Below are positions 9,024 through 18,645 of a DNA stretch of 64,000 nt, piece after piece (positions within the stretch are counted from its first letter, which is position 1; each line of letters begins with the position of its first letter). This DNA comes from Nodularia sphaerocarpa UHCC 0038 (lineage in GTDB: Bacteria; Cyanobacteriota; Cyanobacteriia; Cyanobacteriales; Nostocaceae): positions 4,592,356-4,656,355 of the forward strand of contig NZ_CP060140.1 of NCBI RefSeq assembly GCF_022376295.1, in the 5' to 3' direction. The notes below the pieces were generated by a model that ran no database searches, was not told where the DNA came from, and saw only the letters and a program-made list of their open reading frames with translations. Both the position numbers and the translations under genes were made by a program.

Positions 9024-9703
9024 TGCAATCAATATATCATCGGGATTTATCTATGGGCTTAGAGGGTAAATACTTTGAAGTTGTCGAAAGGCTTCAGCCC
9101 AAAAGCACTATTTTAGAAATTGGATGTAATACTGGATATTTTAGCCTTGTACTAATGAAATGTGGTCATGAAGTGCTGGGCATAGAACTAGATAAAGATG
9201 CGGCACAAATAGCAAGTTCTAATGGGGTCAATGTAATTTGCGGTAATATCGAAGAAAATTTGATGATCAAATCTATTAATCAAAAATTTGATGTCATTTT
9301 GATGATGGATGTTGTTGAACATTGCTTACATCCAATGAATGTCCTAAACAGCTTACAACAACTGATTAAACCCAATGGTAAAATTATGATTACAGGACCA
9401 AATGTAGCTTATTGGTCTGTACGTAAAGACCTCTTGCTTGGTCGATGGAATTATACTGATAGTGGAATTTTGGATAAAACTCACTTACATTTTTATACCT
9501 TATCAACTTGGCAATCTCTAATAGAAGATTCTGGTTATAAAATTAATGTTATTAAAGCTGCTGAAGGTATGATTCCTTTTCAGACAAAATTATTAAAAGC
9601 TGGGATTCCTAATCGTCTAATCAAATTCCTGCTGAATTTAGCAATGAGAAATATGCCAAATATTTTTACGATTGTTTTTTTTATAGAAGCTATTCCTGAA
9701 TAA
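9023..9703 (+). CDS. Class I SAM methyltransferase (Methyltransf_23 type)
   Basis: This methyltransferase of 226 residues has motif I TILEIGCNTGYFSLVLMKCG, an acidic post-I ELDKDAA and FDVILMMDVVEHCLHP, characteristic of Methyltransf_23 (UbiG-like) proteins found in cell-surface glycan loci. The C-terminal WNYTDSGILDKTHLHFYT is also typical of that group, in which many act on lipid-linked or terminal sugars. Its ATG overlaps the stop of the GT4 gene (TAATG), so the pair is likely co-translated. Confidence 0.8.
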   Translation: MQSIYHRDLSMGLEGKYFEVVERLQPKSTILEIGCNTGYFSLVLMKCGHEVLGIELDKDAAQIASSNGVNVICGNIEENLMIKSINQKFDVILMMDVVEHCLHPMNVLNSLQQLIKPNGKIMITGPNVAYWSVRKDLLLGRWNYTDSGILDKTHLHFYTLSTWQSLIEDSGYKINVIKAAEGMIPFQTKLLKAGIPNRLIKFLLNLAMRNMPNIFTIVFFIEAIPE

Positions 9704-9718
9704 AATATTCTAAATATT

Positions 9719-10636
9719 ATGGTGAATAATATGGTTACAGATATTACGGTAATAATACCAATTTATAATGGAGATTATTGCTTAAAAGAAGCAATTACAA
9801 GTGTTATTGAACAAACATATCCTAACTGGAAAATGTTATTAGTAGATGATTGCAGTACAGATAAGTCAAAACTTGTTATAGAGGAGTATCTAAATCTAGA
9901 TACGAGAATTGATAGTATGTATCATTCTACTAACTGCGGTTTATACGGTAGTTTAGTTAAAGCTATAGATTATGTAGAGTCCGAATGGATAGTTATACTC
10001 ATGCAAGATGATCATCTGAAGCCTTCATATTTAGAAGAAATGACTAACTTAGTTAGTAAATACTCTTCGCAATCGAAAGCTTTTTGGGCTACAGAAGATG
10101 TAATAGATGAGAAGGGAAATCTTTTAAGACAAGGTTTGGATACTGCTCGATGTGAAATGATTAATCATGGAGTAAGTTCATGGATTTCTATTTTATCTAG
10201 GGGATGTATATGGATCATTAGTGGCTCATTCACTTCACGAAGTCTGTTGTTGGAAAACCCATTTAGAACTGATTTACCTCATTGTGGTGATTATGAATGG
10301 CTACTGAGAGTGATTAAAAAATATAACTTTGTATACTATGAACGTCCGTTAAGTGAAATTCGCATTCATGCAAAAGCAGCCAGCGCAACAAATCTTAAAA
10401 TAGGCCGAGATATTCAAGAACAATATGCAATTTTGAAACAAAATCTATTAGATTATCGAGAAGATATTGCTTTTACAACAGTAATATCAATTTGCTTTCA
10501 ACGTGGAAAGCTAATTACTCGCAGAGTTCTAGGTCAATTGGTCAGAGGGGAATTTACGTTTTCAATCTTGTTTTTTCGTTATACAATACTATATTTATGC
10601 TTACCTTTTAGGTTTATAAAAAATAAAACTTATTAA
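9719..10636 (+). CDS. Family 2 glycosyltransferase
   Basis: The inverting GT-A domain begins with ITVIIPIYNGDYCLKEAITSV and continues with LLVDDCSTDKSK. The acidic metal-binding motif is VILMQDDHLKP. The HCGDYEWLLRVIK segment in the C-terminal half matches the ED-type catalytic region of GT2 enzymes. At 305 residues the length is normal for a bacterial single-domain GT2. GTG/ATG starts at 9719/9731 are both possible. The last 40 residues are hydrophobic and may dock the enzyme on the membrane. Confidence 0.82.
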   Translation: MVNNMVTDITVIIPIYNGDYCLKEAITSVIEQTYPNWKMLLVDDCSTDKSKLVIEEYLNLDTRIDSMYHSTNCGLYGSLVKAIDYVESEWIVILMQDDHLKPSYLEEMTNLVSKYSSQSKAFWATEDVIDEKGNLLRQGLDTARCEMINHGVSSWISILSRGCIWIISGSFTSRSLLLENPFRTDLPHCGDYEWLLRVIKKYNFVYYERPLSEIRIHAKAASATNLKIGRDIQEQYAILKQNLLDYREDIAFTTVISICFQRGKLITRRVLGQLVRGEFTFSILFFRYTILYLCLPFRFIKNKTY

Positions 10637-10666
10637 GTAAAAAGATACTAACATTTTAATAAAATA

Positions 10667-11839
10667 ATGCTGGCTGTTATAGAAACACATCCGATTCAGT
10701 ATCGCGCCCCTGTTTACCGAAATTTAAGCAGAGAATTTAACATTCCCATTACTGTAATTTATGGTTCTGATTTTAGTGTAGTGGGTTATCAGGATAAAGA
10801 ATTTGGAGCCAAATTTGCATGGGATACAGATTTACTCTCAGGATATTCGTCAAAGTTTTTATCCCATGTCAAAACTGGAGGAGCGCAGTCTTTTGAAGAG
10901 GTTTCTGCTCAAGGACTAGCAGCAACTCTAAAGGAAATACAGCCAAAAGCTTTGTTAATTACAGGTTATAATCACCGTTTATACCAAGGGGCGTTTTATC
11001 AAGGATGGAAATTGCAGATTCCTATTTTATTTCGGGGAGAAACAACAGATTATGCCATAAAACGAAATAAAATTAAATGTTTGGTGCGCGATCGCACCTT
11101 ATCTTTACTTTATAATAGTTGCTCTAAATTACTATATATTGGTCAAAATTCTGAAAACCATTTTCAGCATTTAGGATTTTCAGAACCTAAACTTGTTTTC
11201 TCTCCTTATTGCGTTGATACTCAGCCATTTAAACTAGAAATAGCTGATCGCAAATTATTAAGAAATACTACTCGTGAGCAATTAAATATAACAGACACAC
11301 AAAAAGTATTACTGTTTTCAGGTAAACTCAGTTATAGAAAAGGTGTAGATTTAATTTTACCAGCAATCGAGAAGTTACCCCAAGAAATTCAAAAACAGCT
11401 TGTGGTGTTATTTTTAGGTAATGGAGAATTAAAATCACAACTAGAAAAACAAGCGCAAGTTTTACCTGATACCAAAGTACATTTTCTAGGTTTTCAGAAT
11501 CAAACTCAATTGAGTGATTATTATCATGCAGCAGACATATTAGTATTACCTAGTCGCTACTCAGAAACTTGGGGATTAGTAGTGAATGAAGCATTACATC
11601 ATGGACTACCTTGTATTGTCTCTCAAGCTGTGGGAAGTGCGCCCGATTTAGTTAAACCTGGTGTAACTGGTAATATTTTTGCGCCAGATTCTGTGGAGAG
11701 TTTGGCTAAAACTATCCAAGATAGCTTGTGTTTGTGCAATAACTTTGAAGTTCAGGAGCAGTGTAAACTACAAATTAGTGATTATTCTGTGGCAAAAGCT
11801 GCCGCAGGAATAGCAAAAGCTTATAATTTAGTTTCCTAA
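10667..11839 (+). CDS. Family 4 glycosyltransferase
   Basis: This is a GT-B glycosyltransferase. The N-terminal ETHPIQYRAPVYRNLS is a well-known opening of a cyanobacterial/proteobacterial GT4 subgroup. The donor domain shows VLLFSGKLSYRKGVDLILPA and the EX7E motif in SETWGLVVNEALHHGLPCIV. Length (390 residues) is normal. It stands between a GT2 and a CgeB-like gene in an uninterrupted same-strand run. Sugar specificity is unknown. Confidence 0.85.
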   Translation: MLAVIETHPIQYRAPVYRNLSREFNIPITVIYGSDFSVVGYQDKEFGAKFAWDTDLLSGYSSKFLSHVKTGGAQSFEEVSAQGLAATLKEIQPKALLITGYNHRLYQGAFYQGWKLQIPILFRGETTDYAIKRNKIKCLVRDRTLSLLYNSCSKLLYIGQNSENHFQHLGFSEPKLVFSPYCVDTQPFKLEIADRKLLRNTTREQLNITDTQKVLLFSGKLSYRKGVDLILPAIEKLPQEIQKQLVVLFLGNGELKSQLEKQAQVLPDTKVHFLGFQNQTQLSDYYHAADILVLPSRYSETWGLVVNEALHHGLPCIVSQAVGSAPDLVKPGVTGNIFAPDSVESLAKTIQDSLCLCNNFEVQEQCKLQISDYSVAKAAAGIAKAYNLVS

Positions 11840-11850
11840 ACTTAACCATT

Positions 11851-12864
11851 TTGAAATTACTTATTGTTGGTTTATCAGGTACTACTCATCTGGGTGGGGC
11901 TTTTTTGAAAGTTGCCAAAAATCTGAGTTTAGATGCTCAATTTATCAATGTTAATTTAGCTTACGAAGCGCCTAAATTACTAAAAACATTCAATTGGCAT
12001 CTGAGAGGTAGATATCCATCTAATTTAACAGCATTCAGCCAAGAAATCGTCAAAGATTGTCGTATTTCCCCACCTAAATGGCTATTAACAACAGGAATAG
12101 CGCCCATTAACTATGTAGCCCTACAGCAAATTGGTGAAATGGGTATTCAAAGGTTAAATTTCCTTACTGATGATCCTTGGAATTCTGCTCACTACGCACC
12201 TTGGTTTTTTAAAGCATTACCCCATTACGACATTGTTTTTTCTCCCCGTCGTGCTAATATTGAAGATTTACTCAATGCAGGATGTTCTAGAGTAGAATAT
12301 CTACCCTTTGGTTACGATGATGATTTATTCTATCCCGAAGACCTACCCTCACTCAAGCCGGATGCAACTGTTCCAGATGTGATCTTTGCCGGGGGAGCAG
12401 ATGGCGATCGCCTTCCCTACATGAATGCTTTAATACAATCAGGCATCAATTTAGCTTTATATGGCAGTTATTGGCAAAAATACCCGGAAACTAAAGCCTA
12501 TACCCAAGGTCAAGCAGATATTTCCACTATGAGAGCAGCCATTAGTCGGGCGAAAATCTCTCTATGTTTAGTTAGAAGAGCTAATCGTGATGGTAACTGT
12601 ATGCGAACCTTTGAAGTCCCGGCCATTGGTTCATGTATGTTAACTGAAGATACAGCAGAGCATCGAGAAATTTTTGGTCAAGAAGGTGAAGCTGTGGTTT
12701 ATTTTAATACTATCCCAGAGATGCTGGAAAAAACCCGTTGGCTGTTAAATCATGACCAAGAACGCCAACGTTTAGCACAAAATGCCCATTTACTGATTAC
12801 TCAAGGGAAGAATACTTATGGCGATCGCCTAAAAACCATGTTATCTACCATTAGTCAATTTTAA
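11851..12864 (+). CDS. CgeB-like glycosyltransferase
   Basis: The 337-residue product resembles CgeB-type GT-B proteins (Glyco_trans_1_2 at the C-terminus). The diagnostic region is GNCMRTFEVPAIGSCMLTED followed by EHREIFGQEGEAVVYF and a C-terminal helical tail. CgeB in Bacillus modifies spore crust glycans, and homologues are frequent in exopolysaccharide loci. Translation would start at TTG 11851 (KLLIVGLSGTTHLGG), 11 bases after the previous stop; no ATG is nearby. Confidence 0.75.
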   Translation: MKLLIVGLSGTTHLGGAFLKVAKNLSLDAQFINVNLAYEAPKLLKTFNWHLRGRYPSNLTAFSQEIVKDCRISPPKWLLTTGIAPINYVALQQIGEMGIQRLNFLTDDPWNSAHYAPWFFKALPHYDIVFSPRRANIEDLLNAGCSRVEYLPFGYDDDLFYPEDLPSLKPDATVPDVIFAGGADGDRLPYMNALIQSGINLALYGSYWQKYPETKAYTQGQADISTMRAAISRAKISLCLVRRANRDGNCMRTFEVPAIGSCMLTEDTAEHREIFGQEGEAVVYFNTIPEMLEKTRWLLNHDQERQRLAQNAHLLITQGKNTYGDRLKTMLSTISQF

Positions 12865-12912
12865 CCGACTTTAGCTATCAGATAGGGAATAAATTCCCTG
12901 GGTACTACTTTT

Positions 12913-14145
12913 ATGAAACCATTAAAAATCGCCGTTATTGTCCACGGTCGCTTTTATGCCTTTGACTTAGTAAGAGAATTAATCAAACAAGGACATGATG
13001 TAACTTTGTTTACCAACTATCCTAAATACATTGTGGAGAAATTTGGTATTCCTCGAAGTTACGTTTGTAGCTTCTTATTACATGGTATTCTCAGCCGCAT
13101 CTTTCATAGACTCACTCAATTATTACCTAGCCCTAGTTTAGAACCCTTACTTTCTTCCTTATTTTCAAAATGGGTAGCGAAACAAATATCAAAAGAAAAT
13201 TATGATGTTATTCATTGCTTTAGTGGTATAGCTGAAGAATTATTTAAATCATTATCATCTACAAGTCAAACTGTAAAGACTTTAGTCAGAGGTTCCTCTC
13301 ACATTAGAGTGCAAAAGCAACTGTTAGAAGCAGAAGAAATTCGTGCAAATTCACTGGTAAAGACACCTCTAAAAATAGATCAACCCAGTGATTGGATAAT
13401 TGAAAGAGAAGAAAGAGAATATCAACTAGCGGATATAGTCATTGTGCTTTCTACCTTTGCTCAAACATCTTTTATTCAGCAAGGTATTGAAGCTAACAAA
13501 TTAAGCATTCTTCCCCTGGGCGCTCAGTTGAGTTTTTTTCGTCCAGATGCAAAAGTCATTGCAGATCGCTGTCAAAGGATTTTATCTGGACAACCCTTAA
13601 AGGTATTAATGATTGGTACTTTTTCCTTACGCAAAGGTGCAATTGATTTTATTGAAATTGCTAAAAATGCTGGTGCTGGTTTCCAATTTCAATTTGTTGG
13701 ATCAATCACAAATGAAGCAGATTTTTTATATCAAACTCATCAGCAATATATTGACTTTATTCCTCGAAAACCTGAAGCCGAATTACCTCAATTTTATGCC
13801 GAGGCAGATATATTTATATTCACCACCATTGAAGATGGTTACGCTGTAGTGCTATCCCAAGCACAGGCCGCAGGCTTACCAATTATCGCTACAACCAATT
13901 GTTCAGCGCCAGATATCATCGTAGACAATGAAACCGGTTGGGTATTACCCATTCGCAGTCCTGATGCTTTTGTGGAAAAGCTGAAATGGTGTAACGAGCA
14001 TCGTCCAGAACTAGAAAAAATGGTAAAGAGAGTATACGAAGACTTTCAACCACGAGATTGGAGTGATGTTGCTGAAGATTTCACTATAATGGTCAGAGAT
14101 TATTTAGACCAAGGATACAAGCAATTTCATGGAAAATCGCTCTGA
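12913..14145 (+). CDS. Family 4 glycosyltransferase
   Basis: This is a GT-B enzyme of 410 residues. N-terminal IAVIVHGRFYAFDLVRELI, a mid-protein linker, then LKVLMIGTFSLRKGAIDFIE and the EX7E motif in EDGYAVVLSQAQAAGLPIIA followed by TNCSAPDII. The ATG at 12913 follows a small gap of about 48 bases. The 3' end overlaps the start of the Wzy-like membrane gene by 17 bases, arguing for translational coupling of chain extension and polymerisation. Confidence 0.85.
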   Translation: MKPLKIAVIVHGRFYAFDLVRELIKQGHDVTLFTNYPKYIVEKFGIPRSYVCSFLLHGILSRIFHRLTQLLPSPSLEPLLSSLFSKWVAKQISKENYDVIHCFSGIAEELFKSLSSTSQTVKTLVRGSSHIRVQKQLLEAEEIRANSLVKTPLKIDQPSDWIIEREEREYQLADIVIVLSTFAQTSFIQQGIEANKLSILPLGAQLSFFRPDAKVIADRCQRILSGQPLKVLMIGTFSLRKGAIDFIEIAKNAGAGFQFQFVGSITNEADFLYQTHQQYIDFIPRKPEAELPQFYAEADIFIFTTIEDGYAVVLSQAQAAGLPIIATTNCSAPDIIVDNETGWVLPIRSPDAFVEKLKWCNEHRPELEKMVKRVYEDFQPRDWSDVAEDFTIMVRDYLDQGYKQFHGKSL

Positions 14146-15493
14146 GTTAATTATCTGGTTGGTGATTTGGGTAGTAATATGTGCGTCTGTAGTTCGCAAC
14201 CAGTGGAGTCGTAAAATTCCTAGTGTTGGTTTACCCCTTGCTTACTTACTCTCCCTATCAATGATTCATTTTTTTGGGGGACTTATCTATGCTTTTCCTT
14301 GGTATCAACCCCAGACTGCATACCTAATTCAGTCCGGGGTAAAATATCCTCAAGTTTCCGCCGGTTTCATAGAAAGTGTATATGGTGTCATTGGTTTTGG
14401 TTTAGGTAGCACTATCTTTGCTTACGGGATACTACGCTTTTTTAACCCGACTTGGCTCAGAGAAGTTCCCCAAAACCCTGATTTAAAATTACCTACCAAG
14501 CTTCTCCTAGTAGGGTTATTATTCTTCTTTGTCATTGCTCCTACCATTGGTCGTATCCCTGGATTGCAGGGGATTTCAGCATCAGGAGTTTATCTATTTG
14601 TAGTATCGATATGTTTAGCTTGTCGGCGAGCATGGTATGAGAAAAATCAAAAAGCTTTTTTATTCTGGGTTGTTCTTAGCTGTAGTCTACCCATGATTAC
14701 AATCAATATTCTAGGGTTTATTGGTTACGGTGCTGCGGCTACTTTAGTTATTCTGATTTTTATATCCAATTTTTATCAACCTCGCTGGCATACTTTACTC
14801 ATCGGTTTTTTAGTATTTGTTTTAGGTTTATCTGTTTATGTTACTTACATAAGAGACAGAGGAGAAATTAGAAACGCAGTATGGGGAGGACAGAATCTAG
14901 AATCAAGATACGAACGGATGGTAAACACCTTTAGCAACTTTGAAGTAATTGATTTTTTAAATCAGCAACATTTAGAAGCGATAGATCTGAGGCTGAATCA
15001 AAATGGATTAGTAGGGCAAGCTGTGGAATACATTAATAATGGACAAGCAACTTATGCTTTAGGTGAAACTATTTTACAAGCAGCGATCGCCCCGATTCCC
15101 CGACTATTATGGCCTAATAAACCTGCATCGGGTGGTAGTGGAAATCTCGTTTCTTTCTATACAGGAAAAAAATTTGCTGACGGTACCAGTGTTGGTGTGG
15201 GGCAAGTTTTAGAATTTTATCTCAACTTTGGGTCTATAGGTGTTTTTCTCGGTTTTTTGGTCATGGGGACAATCATCAGAATTATTGATATCACAGCAGG
15301 TTATAAGTTATTTTGTGGCAATTGGTTGGGATTTGTTTCTTGGTTTATACCTGGATTAGCCCTACTTCAGCCTGGAGGTTCATTAGTAGAGATTACAGCT
15401 TCTACCGCAGCTTCGGTAGTGTTAATGCTCATAATTAGAAGATTTCTATCCAGAAGAGCTTCAATTATACAACAGCCTCGATTTCATGTTTAG
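14129..15493 (+). CDS. Wzy/O-antigen-polymerase-like membrane protein
   Basis: The 454-residue product is a polytopic membrane protein with roughly ten to twelve hydrophobic segments, beginning LIIWLVIWVVICASVV. It has a long soluble loop (about residues 245-345) between membrane segments, the layout of O-antigen polymerases and ligases. It would join lipid-linked repeat units in the periplasm. It is placed among glycosyltransferases, overlapping the GT4 upstream, and is the only polymerase candidate in the window. Sequence motifs are too weak to separate Wzy from WaaL. Confidence 0.65.
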   Translation: MENRSELIIWLVIWVVICASVVRNQWSRKIPSVGLPLAYLLSLSMIHFFGGLIYAFPWYQPQTAYLIQSGVKYPQVSAGFIESVYGVIGFGLGSTIFAYGILRFFNPTWLREVPQNPDLKLPTKLLLVGLLFFFVIAPTIGRIPGLQGISASGVYLFVVSICLACRRAWYEKNQKAFLFWVVLSCSLPMITINILGFIGYGAAATLVILIFISNFYQPRWHTLLIGFLVFVLGLSVYVTYIRDRGEIRNAVWGGQNLESRYERMVNTFSNFEVIDFLNQQHLEAIDLRLNQNGLVGQAVEYINNGQATYALGETILQAAIAPIPRLLWPNKPASGGSGNLVSFYTGKKFADGTSVGVGQVLEFYLNFGSIGVFLGFLVMGTIIRIIDITAGYKLFCGNWLGFVSWFIPGLALLQPGGSLVEITASTAASVVLMLIIRRFLSRRASIIQQPRFHV

Positions 15494-15559
15494 TCTAGGA
15501 GTGAAAAGAGAACAAGTAACCGAGAAATGTTTTAACTACTAATGACAACTTAATAAATA

Positions 15560-16462
15560 ATGTTCTCATACAAAACCATAGCTATCATGATGATTAACTG
15601 GAATGGTAGCCAAGACACTCTCGAATGTCTGTATTCCCTAGAAAACATTAACTATCCTCGTAATCAAATATCCATTTGGATTGCTGATAATGGTTCAACT
15701 GATGACTCCTTAGATTATCTTGTTCCACAAGTTACTAAAATGCAAGAGTCAGAGTGGCAAAGCGTTAACTTGCTCAAACTAGATAGAAATTATGGTTCTC
15801 CTGGAGCGTTTAACCGAATTTATAGTAATATTCCTGAAGAAACCGATATTTTAATTAGGTTAGACAATGATGTTATATTAGAGCCTCAATCTATTTTACA
15901 AGTATGTGAAACATTTAATCAAGATCCTGATATAGCAATATTAGGAGTACAATCATTTCTTGCTGGTGATACTTATATTAAATGTAGTGGAGCTTGGTAT
16001 ATTAATTGGCTATTAAATAACCAATATGCAACTTATCCTGAACAAATGGTGGAATGTGATTCTATTGTTGGTAATTTCATGGCAATTCGCAATAGCACAG
16101 CACAAAAACTCAAATATTTATTTGATGAAAAACTATTCATAACATTTGATGACTGTGAACTTTGTATACGAGTCAAAAAATATTTCAACAAAAAAGTAGT
16201 TTTTGCGCCTTATATTATCTGCTATCATAAAACTAACTCTTCAACCTCTAAGGTAAAAGATTTTGTAAATTACTGCTGCTACAGAAATTCTATTTTAGTC
16301 TTTAAACAGTACGCACCGAAAGATATTCGCTTTTTGATAGGAGTAATAATTATTTGTGCGCGGTTAATAAAAGCAATACTATTGCGAGATAAAATAAAAA
16401 TTAAGGGCTATTTAGATGGAATATTTTCACGGTTTATTACACAAAATGAATATCAAAAATAA
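15560..16462 (+). CDS. Family 2 glycosyltransferase (rhamnosyltransferase-like)
   Basis: The N-terminus reads IAIMMINWNGSQDTLECLYSL, the N-W-N-G form typical of GT2 enzymes related to rhamnosyltransferases. Further motifs are WIADNGSTDDSLDYL and the metal site RLDNDVIL. Two cysteine-rich stretches (DDCELCIRV and CCYRNSILV) occur in the last third. Length is 300 residues, normal for the family. It begins the second half of the locus after a 66-base gap. Confidence 0.82.
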   Translation: MFSYKTIAIMMINWNGSQDTLECLYSLENINYPRNQISIWIADNGSTDDSLDYLVPQVTKMQESEWQSVNLLKLDRNYGSPGAFNRIYSNIPEETDILIRLDNDVILEPQSILQVCETFNQDPDIAILGVQSFLAGDTYIKCSGAWYINWLLNNQYATYPEQMVECDSIVGNFMAIRNSTAQKLKYLFDEKLFITFDDCELCIRVKKYFNKKVVFAPYIICYHKTNSSTSKVKDFVNYCCYRNSILVFKQYAPKDIRFLIGVIIICARLIKAILLRDKIKIKGYLDGIFSRFITQNEYQK

Positions 16463-16471
16463 CTTAATAAA

Positions 16472-17398
16472 ATGGCTTTAGTTTATATTATAATTCCAGT
16501 ACATAACCGCAAAGCTATCACCCTTAAATGTCTAGAAAATCTGCAAAATTTAGGCATTCTTGAAAAATACAAAATTATAGTTGTTGATGACGGTTCTCAG
16601 GATGGAACTTCAACAGCTATTAATGAACTATATCCACATATAATTATTTTGCCAGGTGATGGTAGTCTTTGGTGGACAGGGGCAATTAAATTAGGTATGG
16701 AATATGCTTATGAGCATGGTGCAGATTATTTTATTTGGCTCAATGATGATACTTTTCCGTTATCAGGCACAATTGAAGGGCTGATTCAAGCTTGTCAGTC
16801 AAAGTCTTGTTTGAAGATTGTTTCCGCCCAATGTTACGCCACTAATGAGTTAATCTTACCTACTTATGGCGCTCATAGAACAGTAGGTGCAAATAAAATA
16901 AATTTAATTTCAGCTTACACAACTACAGATGAAATTGTGGTGGGGGATGCTGTATCAGGTAATTTGGTTTGCTTACCTCGCTCTGTGATTCAAGATATAG
17001 GTTATCCACCCGCTCATCAATGTCCTCAATATGGTGATCTAATCTATACTTGGAAGGCGAAACAATGGGGATATAATATCCAAGCTTATGGAGCTTATAA
17101 AGCCATCTGTGCGCCCAACGAACAACAATTAAAATCTTGGTTAGTGGGAGAAGATTCGATTTGGTCAATTTGGCGGAGTTTTTATTCCCCCAAGTCTTAT
17201 TTTTATTTTAAGTTTTACTGGTATTGCTGCATGACCTTTTATGGGTGGCTAGGTATATTCGTTTTTATTCGCCCCTATTGGCAATTGTGCCGGAATGCGA
17301 TTCTCCGTTGGTTGTTTCCTAAATCATTTTTAATCTATTTGCGAAATAGGCGTGATGAATTTAAGGGAGGAAAAGAGATAACAGGGAATATTCAGTAA
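16472..17398 (+). CDS. Family 2 glycosyltransferase
   Basis: The sequence starts VYIIIPVHNRKAITLKCLENL with IIVVDDGSQDGTSTAI and the acidic motif FIWLNDDTFPL. The segment ILPGDGSLWWTGAIKLGMEY is typical of a GT2 group often found beside rhamnosyltransferases. The C-terminal 90 residues contain aromatic hydrophobic stretches (YFYFKFYWYCCMTFYGWLGI) that probably bind the membrane. It lies 9 bases after the preceding GT2 gene. Donor sugar unknown. Confidence 0.82.
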   Translation: MALVYIIIPVHNRKAITLKCLENLQNLGILEKYKIIVVDDGSQDGTSTAINELYPHIIILPGDGSLWWTGAIKLGMEYAYEHGADYFIWLNDDTFPLSGTIEGLIQACQSKSCLKIVSAQCYATNELILPTYGAHRTVGANKINLISAYTTTDEIVVGDAVSGNLVCLPRSVIQDIGYPPAHQCPQYGDLIYTWKAKQWGYNIQAYGAYKAICAPNEQQLKSWLVGEDSIWSIWRSFYSPKSYFYFKFYWYCCMTFYGWLGIFVFIRPYWQLCRNAILRWLFPKSFLIYLRNRRDEFKGGKEITGNIQ

Positions 17399-17407
17399 TT
17401 ACAGATT

Positions 17408-18583
17408 ATGAAAAGTGGAACTTTTACCTTGATTAAACAACAGTTATCATCTTTCCATCTATGGATACCTAACCTGTTTGAATTCAAAGGTGGAATCCAA
17501 ACATACTCGGCTTTTTTCCTCCAAGCCATGCAAAATCTTTACCCTGATGCTGAGTATGATTTATTTATTAAGCATGACAAAAAACCTTTTGCAGATTTTA
17601 GCAGTTTAGCCACAACTAAATTTCACTGTAGTGGAACTATACCATTACCCCTGAGAACTCCTACCTTTGCGGCTCAACTTTTAGGAAGAGGAATATTACA
17701 ACGTCCTGATTTAGTCATTTCCACGCACCTAAATTTTACCCCTGTAGCTCATCAACTACAGCGACTTTTGGGTATTCCCTATTGGACGGTGGCTCATGGT
17801 GTAGATGCTTGGAACATTAACAACCCTACATTACAACGCGCCCTACATGATTGCGATCGCATTTTAGCAGTGAGTGAGTATACAGGCGATCGCCTTCTAA
17901 GAGAACAAAACCTTGACCCCCAAAAAATATCCATACTTCATAACACATTTGACGCTGATCAATTTCAACCAGCACCTAAACCCACTTACTTATTACACCG
18001 ACATCAACTCAAACCAGAACAACCGATAATCTTAACAGTAGCTAGATTATCAGCCTCAGAACAGTATAAAGGTTATGACCAAATTATCCGAGCCATGCCC
18101 AAAATTCGCTCGATGATTCCCGATGTTCATTATATGATTGTGGGTAAAGGTGATGATAAATCCAGAATTGAGCAGTTAATTACCGAATTGAAATTAGAAA
18201 ACTGCGTCACCTTAGCTGGGTTTGTTCCCGACGCTGAACTTTGTGATTATTACAATCTGTGTAATCTTTTCGCTATGCCTAGTAAAGGCGAAGGTTTTGG
18301 TATAGTCTACTTAGAAGCTTTAGCCTGTGGTAAACCCGTACTAGGAGGTAATCAAGACGCTGCAATTGATGCTTTGTGTCATGGTAAATTGGGCGCACTG
18401 GTTAACCCTGATCATGTAGAAGAAATTGCTCAGACTATAATTCAAATTCTCCAGGGGACATATCCTCATTCATTAATGTATCAACCCTTAGCTTTACGCC
18501 AAGAGACTATTAAAACTTTTGGTTTTGAGCCGTTTCAGAAAACTTTGGCTGGATATTTGCAAAATTATCAGAATCGGATTTGA
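17408..18583 (+). CDS. Family 4 glycosyltransferase
   Basis: This is a GT-B enzyme of 391 residues with FKGGIQTYSAFFLQAMQ at the acceptor domain. The donor domain shows ILTVARLSASEQYKGYDQII and the EX7E motif GEGFGIVYLEALACGKPVLG. The segment GVDAWNINNPTLQRALHDCD is characteristic of cyanobacterial EPS GT4 proteins. It starts at ATG 17408, or possibly GTG 17417, and runs up to the upstream leader of asnB. Confidence 0.85.
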   Translation: MKSGTFTLIKQQLSSFHLWIPNLFEFKGGIQTYSAFFLQAMQNLYPDAEYDLFIKHDKKPFADFSSLATTKFHCSGTIPLPLRTPTFAAQLLGRGILQRPDLVISTHLNFTPVAHQLQRLLGIPYWTVAHGVDAWNINNPTLQRALHDCDRILAVSEYTGDRLLREQNLDPQKISILHNTFDADQFQPAPKPTYLLHRHQLKPEQPIILTVARLSASEQYKGYDQIIRAMPKIRSMIPDVHYMIVGKGDDKSRIEQLITELKLENCVTLAGFVPDAELCDYYNLCNLFAMPSKGEGFGIVYLEALACGKPVLGGNQDAAIDALCHGKLGALVNPDHVEEIAQTIIQILQGTYPHSLMYQPLALRQETIKTFGFEPFQKTLAGYLQNYQNRI

Positions 18584-18645
18584 TCGGGGAACCAAGGACG
18601 AAATTCCCTGAATTAGAACAAAACCTAAAACAAAAAACCAATTAT